Shown: positions 1 through 12,610, counted from the stretch's first letter. The stretch is DNA of 64,000 nt from Marchantia polymorpha subsp. ruderalis (GCA_037833965.1 AP031359.1:1236001-1300000); one strand, 5' to 3'. The notes: generated from the sequence alone by a model not told the origin. Program-made: numbers and translations.

Positions 1-2798
1 TGAGAATGCCCCTTTGAGTCCGTCGGACTTATATGGTGATACGCATTTTGGATATATATCATCAGTGTCTATACTGTTCAACCTTCACGCAACGTGATTT
101 GACTTGATTTCCATACGATATTACCTTTCTTGGCAAGTTTGACATGTATCTAGCTCATCAACTAGCCCAATCTCACACCTAGGTTACTTTGTCAATGCAT
201 AGCTCATCATCTAATTTCCGTCCTTGCATTTATGCAGCAAGTAGCGCTAAAAGATAGTAGTCATGTGGAAGTGGGTTTTTTTCCTGTGTTATTGATTTTA
301 ACTGCATCACTCGGGCCTTCTGTCTTCTGTCTAGATTTGTTCCTTATATTTTGAAATCACCGGTACAATTCTAGGTTTGCTTGGTTGTGCTATCCAAGAA
401 GCGATAGAAAGATGGATTCAGGATATCTATTACGCATATTCGATTGTGAGTAGGAGCATAAAACTTTGGTTTAGTGCCTGAGTACCCGAAACCCTAAACC
501 CTAAACCCTTTACTGTCCTTCAGCTGTCAACCAAGCACAAGCTCAGGGCGCTCAAACATCATTATCGCTTCGTTCCTAAAAGATTCTTTACGCTCTTTGA
601 CTGCATCCTTCATCTCATTGAGATCTCACTGACAGCCCTTTTCTGTTAGACTTTATATGATCGTCCTTGAACTCCGCTGTCAACCTCTCTAACCAATAGA
701 CAGTACTCCCTTGAAGAGGGAGGCAAAAGGAATGCCATCGGATTTCTTCCTCTTATCAGTCTGATTTATCTTACTTGAATGACGTGAACTTCGCTTATCT
801 TACTGGTATCATTCACCCTATCTCCTCTCGGGAAACATGATCCACTGATAGTTCACCAATTTCTTCGATTCCCGCTGCTCTTGATTGAATCTTCCACTTG
901 AATGATAAACGAAGTTGCGTTTGCTTGAGGATCATCTTTTTATATGTAAAAGATCTTTACTTTCATCCGTATCCGCATGGCCACTGTGCGGTGTTGATAC
1001 GCATGACTACCTGTTAACAGTTCTTTGCAGTGAGTTATCTTCTTTATGGCTATTTCACAGAAAAGTCAGTATTCTCTTTTCAGTCTCCTAAGAAAACGTT
1101 AAATGTGGATGGCCTCAGAAGATGCATATGGTGCCTGGCCTTCCTATCTTCAATTTTGTATAGAAAGGAATTTCTATGGCTGGTGGAATCTATCTGTCTG
1201 ATAGTTGAACCTTACTTCCTCTGTTTGTACTTACTACATCTACGATCCATGTATCTCTCCGGCTTCCGTGTTGCCCGTTTTGGTAAGACATCTGAACCAG
1301 AGTTTTAACACTTTCTAACCGTTTGCATGGCATACGTGTCTTCTCTCATCGTGTAGTCGTGTCTTGGATCAGTATGATCGTTTCTGCAATTAGTACTGCT
1401 ATGTAGGCTTGTTCTGGACTTATTTGGTGTACTGCTACAATCAGTACATTAATATTGGCATCAAACGATAGGTCATATTTTTGGACATACATACCGTAGA
1501 TCAGAACCCTGATAATGTCCTTCCTTGGATCTCTTCCATTCTTCTAGTCAACATATGGAGGACCTTACTTAAGTGTTTTAAGATAACTTTATATTTGTGA
1601 AAACTATTGAGGAGCTTCTTGAGGTTAACTTGTGTTGTAGAGCATCTTTATTTCTCAAATCACATGCATTGACGTTTTGTATTGAATTCAATATTTCTTT
1701 GCATTCATCTCGCACCTCTTATCAGTCCATTGCTTATATTCTTTTGGTTATCTACCCCTCTCCTCCCTCAATTTCCATTTTACTCCTCCTTTAGTTCGCT
1801 TGTTGGATATGTAAACCATCCGGAGATTGCTTACCTATCTTTGTTGGACACTTCACTTGCTTCGGCCTTGTTTGTTGCTGCTAGATGTCTGGGCACTGAA
1901 AAAATCACTATCCCTGATCCACGAGCACGGGTTGCGGTTACTGGGTCTGTTTGTTGATGGCGACCTAGGGTACACTCTTTCTGGACTAACACTTTTTTGA
2001 TTTGGTCGCTTCTACCCTTAATCTCGTCATGGAATAGATATTTTATACAATATCTTCACTCCCGACCTTTGCATTGTTATCAGAGAATTCTGAAAAGCAG
2101 TACTGGCTCATGGTTGAAAGCGTGGTCTTTTGTTTCCTCTTGTTACAAGGATACTTCGTTGCTGGACGTTGAATCCCTTCTGGTATCCTGTTTGGACAAT
2201 TTATCGTAGATATATTTACTTGTACTTTATTTTAAACCTTGAACTGTGCCTGTAGGACTCTTTGTAATAAGCCAATCGTGTTTGGCTGCTAACATCCTTC
2301 ACACCTTAAACCCCATCTGCAGGATAGATGTCTAACATTGTGCTAGCATACATTCATTCTTGGATTTAGTGGATCTTTGGTCTTTGGGCTATGAAAATAG
2401 TGCAGATTTTAATGCTTATTGACTCGTTCTCGCTTCTGTTTAGTGAGCCATAGACAATACTCGCTCGTTGTTGGTTTACGCTGGCGGCCTTCGCTGTCTG
2501 AGTTTCTCTTGGTTCTTAAAATGCGTGCCCTACTCTCGGAGGTACAAACTCATTCGCTTGAGTTAAAATTTGCATACTGGATATAACGGAGCGAGCGAGC
2601 CTCTGAGGTCATTACATCCTGCAATTGTTCTTATCTTTCCTAGAAACCTACTGGAAATAATAACAGCACGATTGGAGCTACTCAGTAGTTCTTTAGTGAC
2701 CTGGTTTAGAGTAAACAGGATAAAAGTCCCGCTGAAATGTTCTCTTTTGCCAACAGTGTCTCCTAGTGATTTGGCACTGTTGATGTGTGTAAATGCAG
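1..2798 (+). other. Probable upstream intron sequence of the CBP60 gene, no exon recognised
   Basis: I find no recognisable coding block here on either strand; the short open frames have no family features. The plus strand is visibly rich in T and C, as is the intron at 3031-5257, so the stretch looks like one long transcribed intron ending at the acceptor at 2798. The earlier CBP60 exons, which encode the conserved DNA-binding part, must lie upstream of the window. An intron of at least 2.8 kb is an inference; an unrecognised repeat within it is possible. Confidence 0.45.
489..509 (+). repeat. Interstitial telomere-type repeat, three CCCTAAA units
   Basis: Three consecutive units of the plant-type telomere heptamer CCCTAAA stand alone in the T-rich region before the CBP60 exon. 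Such short tracts occur in plant introns and promoters (telo-boxes) and at repaired breaks. A looser run of CTAA-type repeats occurs at about 31330-31430 inside unit F. Confidence 0.8.
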
Positions 2799-3030
2799 GT
2801 CTATGTGGACAAACTTGTGAAGGTGGCGTATGAAAACTGGGAAAATGTCGTGGAATATGATGGTGAAGCTCTCATTGGTGTTAAACCGGATAAGTTAAGG
2901 GGAATCGACGCCCACACGGAGGATCCAATCGGCGGTCAAGGTCCGATTGGACAACAAAGTCTGACAAGTATCTCCACTCAGCATGCTGTTTCTTCTTCTC
3001 AAATATTGGCCTTGCAACGAACACAAGGAG
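2799..3030 (+). CDS. CBP60: CALMODULIN-BINDING PROTEIN 60 (CBP60), internal exon
   Basis: This exon encodes 77 residues starting VYVDKLVKVAYENWENVVEYDG, which matches the part of plant CBP60 proteins that follows the central conserved domain. CBP60 proteins are nuclear transcription regulators that bind calmodulin and, in flowering plants, promote salicylic acid synthesis genes. Upstream is an acceptor (AAATGCAG at 2791-2798) and downstream a canonical donor (GTAGGT at 3031). The exon ends in phase 1 after CAAGGAG, which fits the acceptor at 5257 so that both sides read through in one frame. The remainder is a low-complexity serine/glutamine linker. No frame damage is visible. Earlier exons lie outside the window. 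Confidence 0.85.
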
Positions 3031-5257
3031 GTAGGTTGATGACTCGACTATCTGGCCATGAAAAATTCTGTTTCAATCCATGTCTTACTTTCAGCGTCTG
3101 TATTAATCCAGCGTCCAGGTATTTGTCTTTGGACTACGATTATCTCTGAGGTCGTTTCCTTGAAAGAGTAATGTCATAGCCATTTCGATACTGTCTTTCT
3201 TGATTCATATCATAAAATGCTTACACTACCAGCGTAGACCATGTGTTTTGATGTTTGCTGGATTTCGTTCAATATGTTTGTAAATCTTGGTACTTATCCA
3301 TCGTGAGCATTCCTATATTGCTCTTAGTACTCTGGTTTTCTCCTCTGCGTATATTGATGTTCCTGATTAGGATATGTAACCGGTTCCATGTCAGGATACT
3401 TTGTTGGATTCACGCGACTTAGACTTACACCATTTGTCTCGGGCTTTTCTCGTTCTCACTGATTGACATCACAATTCCTGTGAATATATTGCGTCCTTGA
3501 TTTACAAGCTTATAGATTCAATAATGCTGTCGAGGATTCTGTAATTTTCGAATACTTTTACTACTTTCCGTGCCCATTTAGTATTAGATGTTGCGATCGG
3601 AGCTTAAGAGATCTAACTATCCCAGATTGTATAATTGAGTTAGTTGTCCATCAATCCAGTCCCCTGCAACGTTGTGGCTGGGTGAGACTCCTACGATCAA
3701 ATTTTGCAAAACTTGAAGAGAATATAAGCCGATAGTTTTGTTCATTATCGGACTCATGCCCTTCTTCCCGGATCATCGCCCTCTTCATGGACTCGGGGAT
3801 TTTTCAGGATGGTCCCAAACATTGCATTGCAGTCTATTACAAACGTAAAACTCATTTCAGTATGCATCGGCTTGTAACACTCCCTCATATACTTTTAAGT
3901 TTTTCTCAGAAGTCCAAGCTCGGATCTACCAACGCTGAGGTCCTACGCTTTATCTGAATATGTAATACTCAGAAACCTATCCATATCGGTCTTAACTGAT
4001 GAAGCATCCGAGTTATGTGATGCTAGTTTGATTAGTCTGTTACTCGGTGTTTGTTCATGTTCCCTGGCCCCGGTGTTGTAAACCATTTGGAAATATACTG
4101 CACGATTAGTGTTCTCAGTTTATATTTTGGTTTCGGTTCATCACATTATCAGAGCTATAGCTTTCAGTACTCGGAACCTGAGGTCGTTTGGCCCATGGTT
4201 GGCTGATCACTGGTGAACAAGTGTACTACTTAGAGTAGCCTTCTTGGGGCTTCGTTGTTCTTTAATCCGCAATCATAGATTACAGTACTGTTAAATGCGT
4301 TTAGTCTGGCTATTTATTCCAGGACACTCAGTGATGGGCATGTACCAAATGGTACGGCAGTTAACGTATTACATGACGGGAGCTTTATTACAAGCCAGTT
4401 GTGAAGGTCTTACACCTCCTTTTCGCTTCTAGTTATGTACTTTCTCTATGGTGACTCCTTGGCCTCATTCTTCATCACTCTTAATTTCTATGTATTACGA
4501 CCATTTTAAATCTAACTCTTTGCTGTACAATATTTACAATTAGTCTGGACAACAGTTCTGGAATTCCTCCATGTCTGTTGGGTTTGAGTTACACTTGACT
4601 CCGCGCGGTCCACGGCAGAAACCTCTTCACCTTGGTACCAATTGATGAAGTAGCCGGGCTAATTTGGCGATGTAGTGATGCATAATCGGTTAGACTCTGT
4701 GTTGACGGTCCCTGGTTCCTCCTCTCGCATCAGATTCGAGGAACTATTCTGCACTCTGTTCTGACATTACCTTTGCACTCGTTGTTTTGAAACATATACC
4801 ATTTCTGTCTCATCCCATGGATTGTGGATGCCTTATTCCTTTCCCGCATCTCGCTTCCAGGCTTCTTTTCTCGATAATCTATGAAAGTTTGTACATCTAT
4901 CCGTCGTTGTCTTCAGCAGGATTCTGTGCCATGTTTCGGTACTTGTCTTTTCTCCTCGACAGTTCCAATGCATCGCCTCATGCCATAAAGAGCGTCCCAG
5001 GTTTACGCTCTTGATTACGTGTTATTCCAAATTTCATGAAAGATAGCACTGGTCCAGACCATTCTATGATGGCGAGCAGATTGTATGATTCAGAAGCGTT
5101 ACATTTTTATTATGTTCAATTCGGGTATTCACGACCTGAAGTCCAAGTCTCCACGCTGACCTGATCTGACCTGACAATGCAAGACCTCTACAGCAGCATA
5201 ATCTTTTGTATGCTGACGATGTGGATAGATCGTACTTATCCCGATCAGTCTGCGCAG
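3031..5257 (+). other. CBP60 intron
   Basis: This 2227-bp stretch lies between two CBP60 exons whose phases match (GT at 3031, CAG at 5255-5257). It has no coding block I recognise and is T-rich on the plus strand. I see no transposon protein motifs in it. An alternative acceptor near 5189 (CTCTACAG) would be in another phase and is less likely. Confidence 0.7.
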
Positions 5258-5955
5258 GTGTCCAGATCTATTCTCAACCTGAACAGAAGGTTCATACGAA
5301 GTTCTTCAACCAAGTCAACTCGTTAACAGAGCATCACAACAACAACCAGGGTGTCATGAATGGAGAATTGGCGTTTTCTTCCACTCAGTCTTCCATGAGC
5401 AGCATTGCACATCACAATTACATACAAGGAATAAGTGCGCCTGTAACTGGGTTGGCCCTTGGTTTGCCTCACGCGAGCATATCATCATCTCCAGGTCCAT
5501 CACTAGCCGTACTGAATCCAGCTACTACCATGCCCGGAACGGTCACGTCAGGAAGTGACTGGCCTCGCTTTAAGGAACTCCGCGGACAAGAAAGTTTGTC
5601 TCGGGCAGTGCAGCTTGATGAGGAGTTTACAGAAGATGAACTACGAGCTAAAAGTATGGAAATGTTGGAAAATGAAGATATGCATATGCAGATTCAGCAA
5701 CTGCTTCGTATGTTCAACGTTGCGTCTGGCGATGTTCCGTCCAATCCTTATCCCAACGTCCATGGGGACGAAAGCTTTTCATTTGGAGCATTTTCGCCGC
5801 CACCAGATCTGAATGTTGGTATGGATAGAACTCGCTTGAATGGGAGGGCCAATGTGGGTTGGTTAAAACTGAAAGCCGCTTTGCGATGGGGAATTTTTAT
5901 AAGGAAGAGGGCTGCTGCAAGAAGGGCTCAACTTGAGGAGTTGGAAGATGATTGA
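5258..5955 (+). CDS. CBP60: CALMODULIN-BINDING PROTEIN 60 (CBP60), last exon with calmodulin-binding helix
   Basis: The last coding exon reads VQIYSQPEQKVHTKFFNQVN onward and ends at TGA 5953-5955. Its C-terminus, at about 5857-5946, reads WLKLKAALRWGIFIRKRAAA followed by RRAQLEELEDD. This is the basic amphipathic calmodulin-binding segment of the CBP60A-D type, in which the helix sits at the extreme C-terminus rather than at the N-terminus as in CBP60g. The middle part is low-complexity and contains an acidic helix-like stretch (DEEFTEDELRAKSMEMLENEDM). The frame continues open upstream of 5258 to 5206, but the CAG acceptor and the phase match with the previous exon favour 5258. The gene looks functional: reading frame, splice sites and key basic and tryptophan residues are in place. 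Confidence 0.88.
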
Positions 5956-7134
5956 TTCCGTTGGAAACAAGCCACAGCGAATTTTAATCCGTCTTTGGAG
6001 AACAGATTTGGTGATTTTGACACTTTCTTGCAGATAAAAGTGTCAAAAGGGTATCCTAGTAAATAGCTCCAGAGGATTGTTAAGTCGCTGAAGGTTCTTG
6101 GATGTGAATAAGATTTTGGGGTTGGGAAGTACTTTATTATCTCAGTCTGTTTGGCCTATGTTGTCACTACATGTAATGATTTTGGTTTGGAGTAAAATCC
6201 TGCGGAATAGTACTGGCTTGGAAAACAAAAGATTCATGTCTTTCCTTTCAAAGTTAAGGAGGGCTTTTACTTTTGAAGACAGTTACGGAAGATCATACGG
6301 CCATCAAGGTGGGGCGATGGTGCACTACTGCGCTCAGATAATGCACTCAAGCTCTTACCGATGTGTTAGTCAGATATCCGCACTACCCTGTTCTTTAGCA
6401 GGTCTTTATGAATGGCTCACGCGGAGGACGGTTCCAGTGAGAAATTCATGTTTTGTTTGGTGCAGCTTTTAAGTCAGATAGTAGTCTAACACTTTTGAGA
6501 ATCGGTTTTGAAATGTTATTAAGATAAGAAAAGATTTTTGTTTTGAGTAACTGATCGTCTGCATGATAAACTCGGTTGTCTCCTTTTGCTGACTATTTTT
6601 GTGCAGAATATGATTCTGGCATGGACTCCCATTCGTCAGCAGTAGTTCTTTCTGCCCTTTCACCGCCACGTAGGCTCTTCTTACTCGTAATACAGAGGTC
6701 ACACTTATTGGAGCACAAATGCGAACACAGAAAGAGCAACTACGCCATTTTTTTTCATAATTTTTCTCAGTGGATAATCATCCTCTCTTCACTCCATATC
6801 GAGTTATGATCGCAAAGAGCTGAGTGGATTGCCCCACCAGGTTGAAAGTCTGGCAGAGGTTGTTGCTGTTAATTAGGAGTACACTGAGAATACTCCCCGG
6901 CTATGTTATGCAATGAAGTTCTGAAGTATGAGAGATCGTTGTGCAGTAGGGGATTGCGGCACCGAAACAAAATTTTTTTCTGCAGAAACTAGAAAGCGAC
7001 ACTTAGTTACTAGTAACCAGTGATCGCTGAGCAACAGATCATCACAGAAACCACATCGTAACACCTCAGGCCGATATGCACGTTTGATCGCAGTCTAGAA
7101 TGTGTGATCCATGTGCGCGAAATATTTCGCAGCT
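5956..7134 (+). other. 3' flank of CBP60, untranslated region and intergenic DNA
   Basis: After the CBP60 stop I see no further coding block. The first few hundred bases are probably 3' untranslated sequence; an AATAAG-like hexamer occurs at about 6105 but no clear AATAAA. Open frames at 6098-6472 and 6576-6809 have no family features and I leave them out. Confidence 0.4.
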
Positions 7135-7260
7135 GAGAATGCACTATAGACCCTAAACTCAAAGCTAATTGGGCTAAACGAAAAAATAGCCACATCTGAG
7201 AATGCACCAAACACCCTAGACCGAAAATGAATTGGGTAAAACGAGAAAATAGCCACATTT
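7135..7260. repeat. Two-unit tandem repeat of 63 bp
   Basis: Units 7135-7197 and 7198-7260 are adjacent diverged copies, each beginning GAGAATGCAC and ending AAAATAGCCACAT plus two bases. Two overlapping minus-strand open frames at 7010-7292 result only from this repetition. Confidence 0.8.
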
Positions 7261-7429
7261 TGCCGTAGATCCGTAAGTACTAACGACCGCAATGGAGTAA
7301 GGTATCTCCAGAAAACTACAAGCTCTGAACATGAAAATTCTTTTTCGTCATACCTTTTTGTCCTGTCGTCACATGAAAGAACGTAAGAATGAATTGAGTT
7401 TAGAAATCCACATGATTGTATTCATCAAT

Positions 7430-8330
7430 TAATGATGCAACATCATCGTTGCGAAATTCTAATCTAAAACAACGCCCATTTATTTTCTCATTAACGAGAT
7501 GTTGATGTCCGATGCGCTCCAAATCCCCAATCCTTTGTCTGCTTTTGGCCTGCAGATGAAGTTTCACTAGACCAATGCAACCTTAGCCTCTCCTTCCTTG
7601 TTGTTGCTCCATAGAAAATGTTTGTTAAGTGTTTTTATCTTAATTCACGTTGTTGCCAAAAAGTTCATGAACGAGGTGTAAAAGTTCAGATGTGCTTGTC
7701 AAACGAGTTGCAGTAGTATTGTTCAAGATTCAATAGACAAGAGCTTTGTTTTCTAGCTCCTTAATTTTTTTTGCAATTTGTAATTTCAGAAGTCCTCTTG
7801 CTGACTTGCTAAGATGTTCAAGCCAGTAGGTGCGCCAAGGTACTTTTGGATTTCTCCAGGTTCCATCAGGCAGCAACCTTGCCGGTCGGTCCATTCCAAT
7901 GAGCAGGATCAAAGACCTTGCTAAATTGAACTTTGCTTACTACTAGCTTTATAATTTGCTCCTACAGCTTGTAGCTCTAGACACAAATTTGAAAATTTGC
8001 TGTACAATAAGTTCCTCCAATTTATTATTGTATACCTCCTTGATATCCTTATCCAACGCTTCTATTTTCAAGATAAACTTTGTTTGCTCCTTTTTTTTGT
8101 AGCCCTAAGTAACTTTCTGACCTCTTTCATATCTTGGTCATATGTTCTCCTATGTTGAATAGCTTGTATTGTAATTTTTACATTTCTTTGTGACATAAGC
8201 TTGAACAGTCTTCTTTTCCAGCAACGAGGCGCTCCATTTGAATAAGCTTCCCGTTATCATCGTCTATCTCGCCAAGCTCCATTATTCTTATATATGATCG
8301 GAGAGGATGCTGCCTGCATGAAGTGTCATA
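7430..8330 (-). mobile_element. LINE (L1-type) relic, C-terminal reverse transcriptase side
   Basis: On the minus strand at about 7640-7450 one can read, across shifting frames, FLW-NNKEGEAKVALV and ICRPKADKGLGIWSASDINISLMRKW. This is the conserved stretch just after the reverse transcriptase domain of plant L1-type LINEs (usual form: FLWG-W-VCRPK-GGLGI-NIALL-KW). Upstream on the same strand, 8330-7700 has lysine- and glutamate-rich helical text like the endonuclease-RT linker of such elements, but the catalytic FADD block is not present. Frame shifts and stops are frequent, so this is an old relic. The boundaries are approximate, and the upstream half is assigned only by position. Confidence 0.45.
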
Positions 8331-8639
8331 TAGCTAGCCCCTGCTAGCATCTGTCTACAATGTGATGTATAAATGTGATGCCTAAACTATCCAGTTGCAA
8401 CCATCTGAGCGTGTCATTGTATCCACACCATCTGGTGTGTTATGGATTGAGAGACCTGTGTGCCACTTGTCTCAGGTCGACCAAGTTGTGCTTGGCTTTG
8501 AGTTCATTAAATGGAGTTTTTTCTACTCTCCACGTAATCTATTTTTCTCTTAAGAAATTGAATTCCCTTCCAACCATGTTCTGATCATCAGATAGTAGAA
8601 TGTTTATATGAGAAACAAGTTCCAAATTTTATCCCAAGA

Positions 8640-9240
8640 ACTGTTTTGATCTTTTGGCAATTGAGGTTCGTATTATGGTAAGGGAGAAACCTCACCGTAT
8701 GAATCCCAAATATGCCAAAGTGATAAAAGTAGGAGTGGAAAAATTGTTAGAAGATGGATTCATCCGGCGGGTGAAAAATACCGAGTCGGTACTTCTAATC
8801 AACTTGGCTCCTAAGAAAATGGAAAGTTGAGTGTTTGTGTGCATTACAGGAAAGTTGAGTGTTTGTGTGCATTACAAGAAAGTCAATCACGTTACAAAAG
8901 AAGATCGATGTTCCTATTCATTTTGCGACAAATTTCTAGAGTAGGTGGGGAACCATGAATTAGATTCCTTTGCGGACAGGTACAATGAATATCATCAAAT
9001 GAGGATCGCATCTGAAGATCAATTTAAATTCATCTTCACTTATCATGGGGTAGCTTTTGTTATGAAGTAATGTCATTTGGACTTTGCAAGGCTCCAGCTA
9101 CCTTCCAAAATCTAATGAATCAAGTCTTGAAACCATACTTAGATCCCTTTGTACGAGTATACAAATTGTTTATCTATGACTGAAGGATATGAACTTTCAA
9201 CTTATAATCGTTAATTCTTCTACTTGTTAAATCGATCACG
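8640..9240 (+). mobile_element. Ty3/gypsy reverse transcriptase relic
   Basis: The plus strand shows a series of Ty3/gypsy reverse transcriptase motifs: REKPHRMNP, VEKLLEDGFIRRV, LSVCVHYRKLN, FIFTYHGVAF and the block EVMSFGLCKAPATFQNLMNQ. It is a short piece of the polymerase domain, old and broken in several places, with no gag, integrase or terminal repeats recognised around it. The motif wording differs from elements A and B/C, so it belongs to a different Ty3 lineage. Confidence 0.75.
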
Positions 9241-9890
9241 AAGTTTCATCACAATTGTGTCGAGGTAATGTAGTATGATATTGCTCAAGCAGCTCAAAAA
9301 GTAACTCCTAACGTAACAGTCAAAGCAAGACGCATTGGTGGGTAAATAGTCGCATGGGCCTGGTCACTGCGACATGCCTACGCACCGGAAATGGCTTGAC
9401 GATTTCCACACACGAGCACTATAGGGAGAGACAAGTAGGTTGTATTTCAAGTATTTCAAAAAGTCTGACAGGAGTTCAACCTCTTGGGACAGACTGTCCA
9501 ATCCGCATTTGCTCTGCAAGAGCAAATAGCTATAGAGCATTATAGATGATTTTGGAATTTAGAAACATCTAGCCTTATCTTTCTAGACTAGGCCTCTTAA
9601 GTTTTGGCAAATGCCAGGTTTTCCAAAAATTAAGATAATTTTGGCAATTTTTCTACTTAATTTTGACATTTTTGGCATAGACACTATCATTTCATTATTT
9701 TTTGTGAATGGCTTGGCTATAATGGTTTTGAGCATTTTGAATTGCTTCGCACTCATAATACTAAACCTCCAAGGAATGACTTGTAAGGTTGATGTGGGAG
9801 TCATCTTTCTTCCATTTGATGATGGAGATAACGGTTTCAATAAAAAAACAACATCTCAAAGCAAAGCTTACGCAAATGCATGAAGGATCC
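9241..9890. other. Unassigned stretch
   Basis: I recognise nothing here. Two opposed open frames at 9583-9883 (85 and 90 codons) overlap each other in AT-rich sequence and neither has a family motif. The sequence at 9417-9429 happens to match the core of a T7 promoter, most likely by chance. Confidence 0.3.
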
Positions 9891-10960
9891 GTTCAAAAAA
9901 TCCCATGCTTTGTTTAAAAAAGTATTACCGTCTTGAAATGATATGAAATTAAAAAATTGAAAGATAACTATGAAATGTGTTTGGATACTTATGTTCCAAC
10001 AAAGAAAAAGTTCACAATGATAAAAAAAATGCTACAAAAATGATGTGAAAGAAAAAAGAGAAAAAAATATATATTAAAAGTAAGCAACTTGTTATCCACT
10101 CTCAATTCTTAACGTTAAATTGATTCTTTGCCAAAATGAGTATGTCATCCATGTAAAGTACTAGAATAATGAGATTGAAGATCTCATTATTCAACTTTTT
10201 CCATGTATAAGGATCATACACTTAAAAATCCTTGTGTTTTCATGAACTCAATTAATTTTTTATGTAATTACATAAAAAATTACTTAAATCCAAATAATGA
10301 TTTTAACAATCTACAAACCATCTTTTTTTTACTTTTCTTTTCAAAACCAATTGGTTGTTTTATGTAGATTTTTGACTCGAAAGATTGATAGTTAAATGTT
10401 GTAACTACATCCATCTAATCCATATCCAGACTAAAGATAGCAACAAATGGACATACCAATCCAATTATAATATGCTTTGCTATAGATGAAAAAACTTTGT
10501 TGCAAAAACTTAGGCCATAGAGTCCACACTTTTTCTTGTGTGAAATCCAGCTTGTAGACCCTCTTGCAATCAATCAAAGTTTGATTCCTTGGAAGTTTTA
10601 CTATAATTATTTGAATTATTACTAACATATACTCTGCAGTAAATACTGTTTTTAAAAGATTGAATCAAACAATTTTATAATTCATGCATAGTTTTTGAGC
10701 CAGTTTGGTTTATTAGATGAATTTTAAGCTAAAATTGTCTATGTCACAATATATTTGACAAATTTTCACCTTTCAATGCAATCAATTTTTTTGACACCGT
10801 TTGATTTTAAGCACAAATGGATGACTTATTACAATATTTAACATCAAGATTGAATATCGGCAAATTGTTTCATCTTTTTTATTGACATAATCTAATTCAA
10901 TTTTGTGATCTCTTTGAACCATTTCAATTGACTGCATCCTATATGTTAACATCAGAATTC
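9891..10960 (-). mobile_element. Ty1/copia relics, two pieces in opposite orientation
   Basis: On the minus strand, about 10640-10120 carries copia reverse transcriptase text, including the block LIILVLYMDDILILAKNQ with its YMDD-type motif. On the plus strand, about 10690-10850 carries the end of a copia integrase (wording like FSPFNAINF, FKHKWMTYYN), the same wording as the copia relic at 38.6-41.2 kb. The pieces therefore come from the same family but now face each other. All are old and heavily broken, and the sequence is very AT-rich. Confidence 0.7.
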
Positions 10961-11121
10961 TGTTGAGTTATTTTTTAAAAATATTCTAAAATTTTTCTAC
11001 AAAGTTTAAAATAGATGTAATTTCAATGCCAAGTCAAGAAATTTTATTTTTAAAAATTGTTTCAAGTCAAAGAAATATCAACTTAAATTTAATTTCAACA
11101 AAAAAGCGGATTTCAATTTTT

Positions 11122-11953
11122 TTCAAAATTTGGAAAAATTGCGTAGTAAATTCTGCAATGCAAATTATAATTTTCAAACTAATTTAATATCTTAAAATTA
11201 AATATTTGGTATTTTATTTTTTTATAAATACCTGCAATTTGAATTCGTAGAAATTTAAAATAAATTTGAAAATTTATTTAATGTTCAAAATTTGTTTCAA
11301 TAAAAAAATTAGCGATTTTTCTAACCGTTGGATCATCTTGCAATTTATTCATAGTGTTAAGTACTATATTTTAGAATGATTCAACGGTTTAGATCATACT
11401 TTTCACATACTCTAACTTTTCTATCAATTGCACAAATTTCCAGCCGCCTTTAATGTTTTAGATAGAAGAGATTATTTTAAATCAGATTTCAAGTTTCAGA
11501 AAAATTCTAGCATGTATGTGACCTAAACACTTTTTGTAAATTATTCCTGGTGTTAAGTACTATATTTCAAAAGTTTGAAAAATTGCATAGTAAATTTTGC
11601 AATGCAAAATATAATTTTCAACCTAAGAAAATATCTTAAAAGTAAAGATTTGGTATTAATTTCTTTTTTATAAATGCCTGCAATTTAGATTAAAAAAATT
11701 TTTGAAAATTTTTGATGTCAATTTTTTTTATATAAAAAATACAAGTATTAAACTAAGCATTGGATCATCTTGCAATTTATTCCTAGTGCTAAGGACTATA
11801 TTTTAGAATGATTTAACGGTTTAGATCATACTTTTCATATAATTGTAATTTTCTATCAATTGCACAAAATTCTAACCGCCTTTTATGTTTTAGATAGAAG
11901 AAATTACTCTAATCAGATTTCAAGTTCCAAATATACTCTAGTATGTATGTGAC
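11122..11953. repeat. Direct repeat of about 400 bp, AT-rich, with an inverted CCGTTGGATC motif
   Basis: Copies at 11122-11523 and 11566-11953 share a long common order: an A/T-rich block, the phrase GGATCATCTTGCAATTTATT, then TATATTTTAGAATGATT, then AACGGTTTAGATCATACTTT, then a stretch ending ATGTATGTGAC. CCGTTGGATC near the start and the AACGGTTTAGATC half form an imperfect inverted pair. Copies differ at many positions, so the duplication is old. The repeat abuts the rRNA relic. I cannot place it in a named family. Confidence 0.75.
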
Positions 11954-11966
11954 ATCTATCGACATG

Positions 11967-12569
11967 CTAAAAAAAATTGACAGGAGGGCACCTCGAAGAG
12001 TGGAGCCAGCGGCTTAATTTGACTCAACAGGAAGAAACTTACCAAGTCCAGACATAGTAAAGATTCACAGATTGAGAGCTCTTTTTTGATTCTATGAATG
12101 GTGATGCATGGCCGTTCTTAGTTGGTGGAGTGATTTGTCTGGTTAATTCCGTTAATGAACGAGATCTCAACCTGCTAACTAGCTACCCGGGACTTGTTCC
12201 TTGTGGACAGCTTCTTAGAGGGATTATCGGCATCTAGCCCATGGAAGTTTGAGGCATTAATAGGTATGTGATGCCCTTAGATGTTTTAGGCCGCATGAGT
12301 GTCACACAAATGGACTCAACGAGTTCATAACCTGGGCCAAAAAGTTTGTGTAATCTTTTGAAAATTCATCATAATGGGGATAGATTATTGCAATTTGTGA
12401 TCTTCAACGAGGAATTCCTAGTAAGCGAGAGTCATCAGCTCGCGTTGACTACGTCCTTGCCCTTTGTACACACCACCCGTTGCTCCTACCGATTTAATGA
12501 TCTGGTGAAGAGATCGAATTGCAGCAATGCTAGCGGTTTGCCGCTGGTGAGGTTGTGAGAAGTTCTTTA

Positions 12570-12610
<41 letters not shown>

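Noticed and set aside
1030-2209. Several plus-strand open frames of 65-92 codons before the CBP60 exon
   Set aside because: They overlap one another, have no family motifs and reflect the T/C-rich composition of an intron.
9417-9429. CACTATAGGGAGA, the core of a T7 promoter, raising the idea of vector sequence
   Set aside because: The upstream half of the promoter is absent and the flanks are ordinary repeat DNA; a 13-base match is best explained by chance.
9583-9883. Opposed open frames of 85 and 90 codons
   Set aside because: They are mutual shadows in AT-rich sequence; hydrophobic text on one strand mirrors lysine-rich text on the other.
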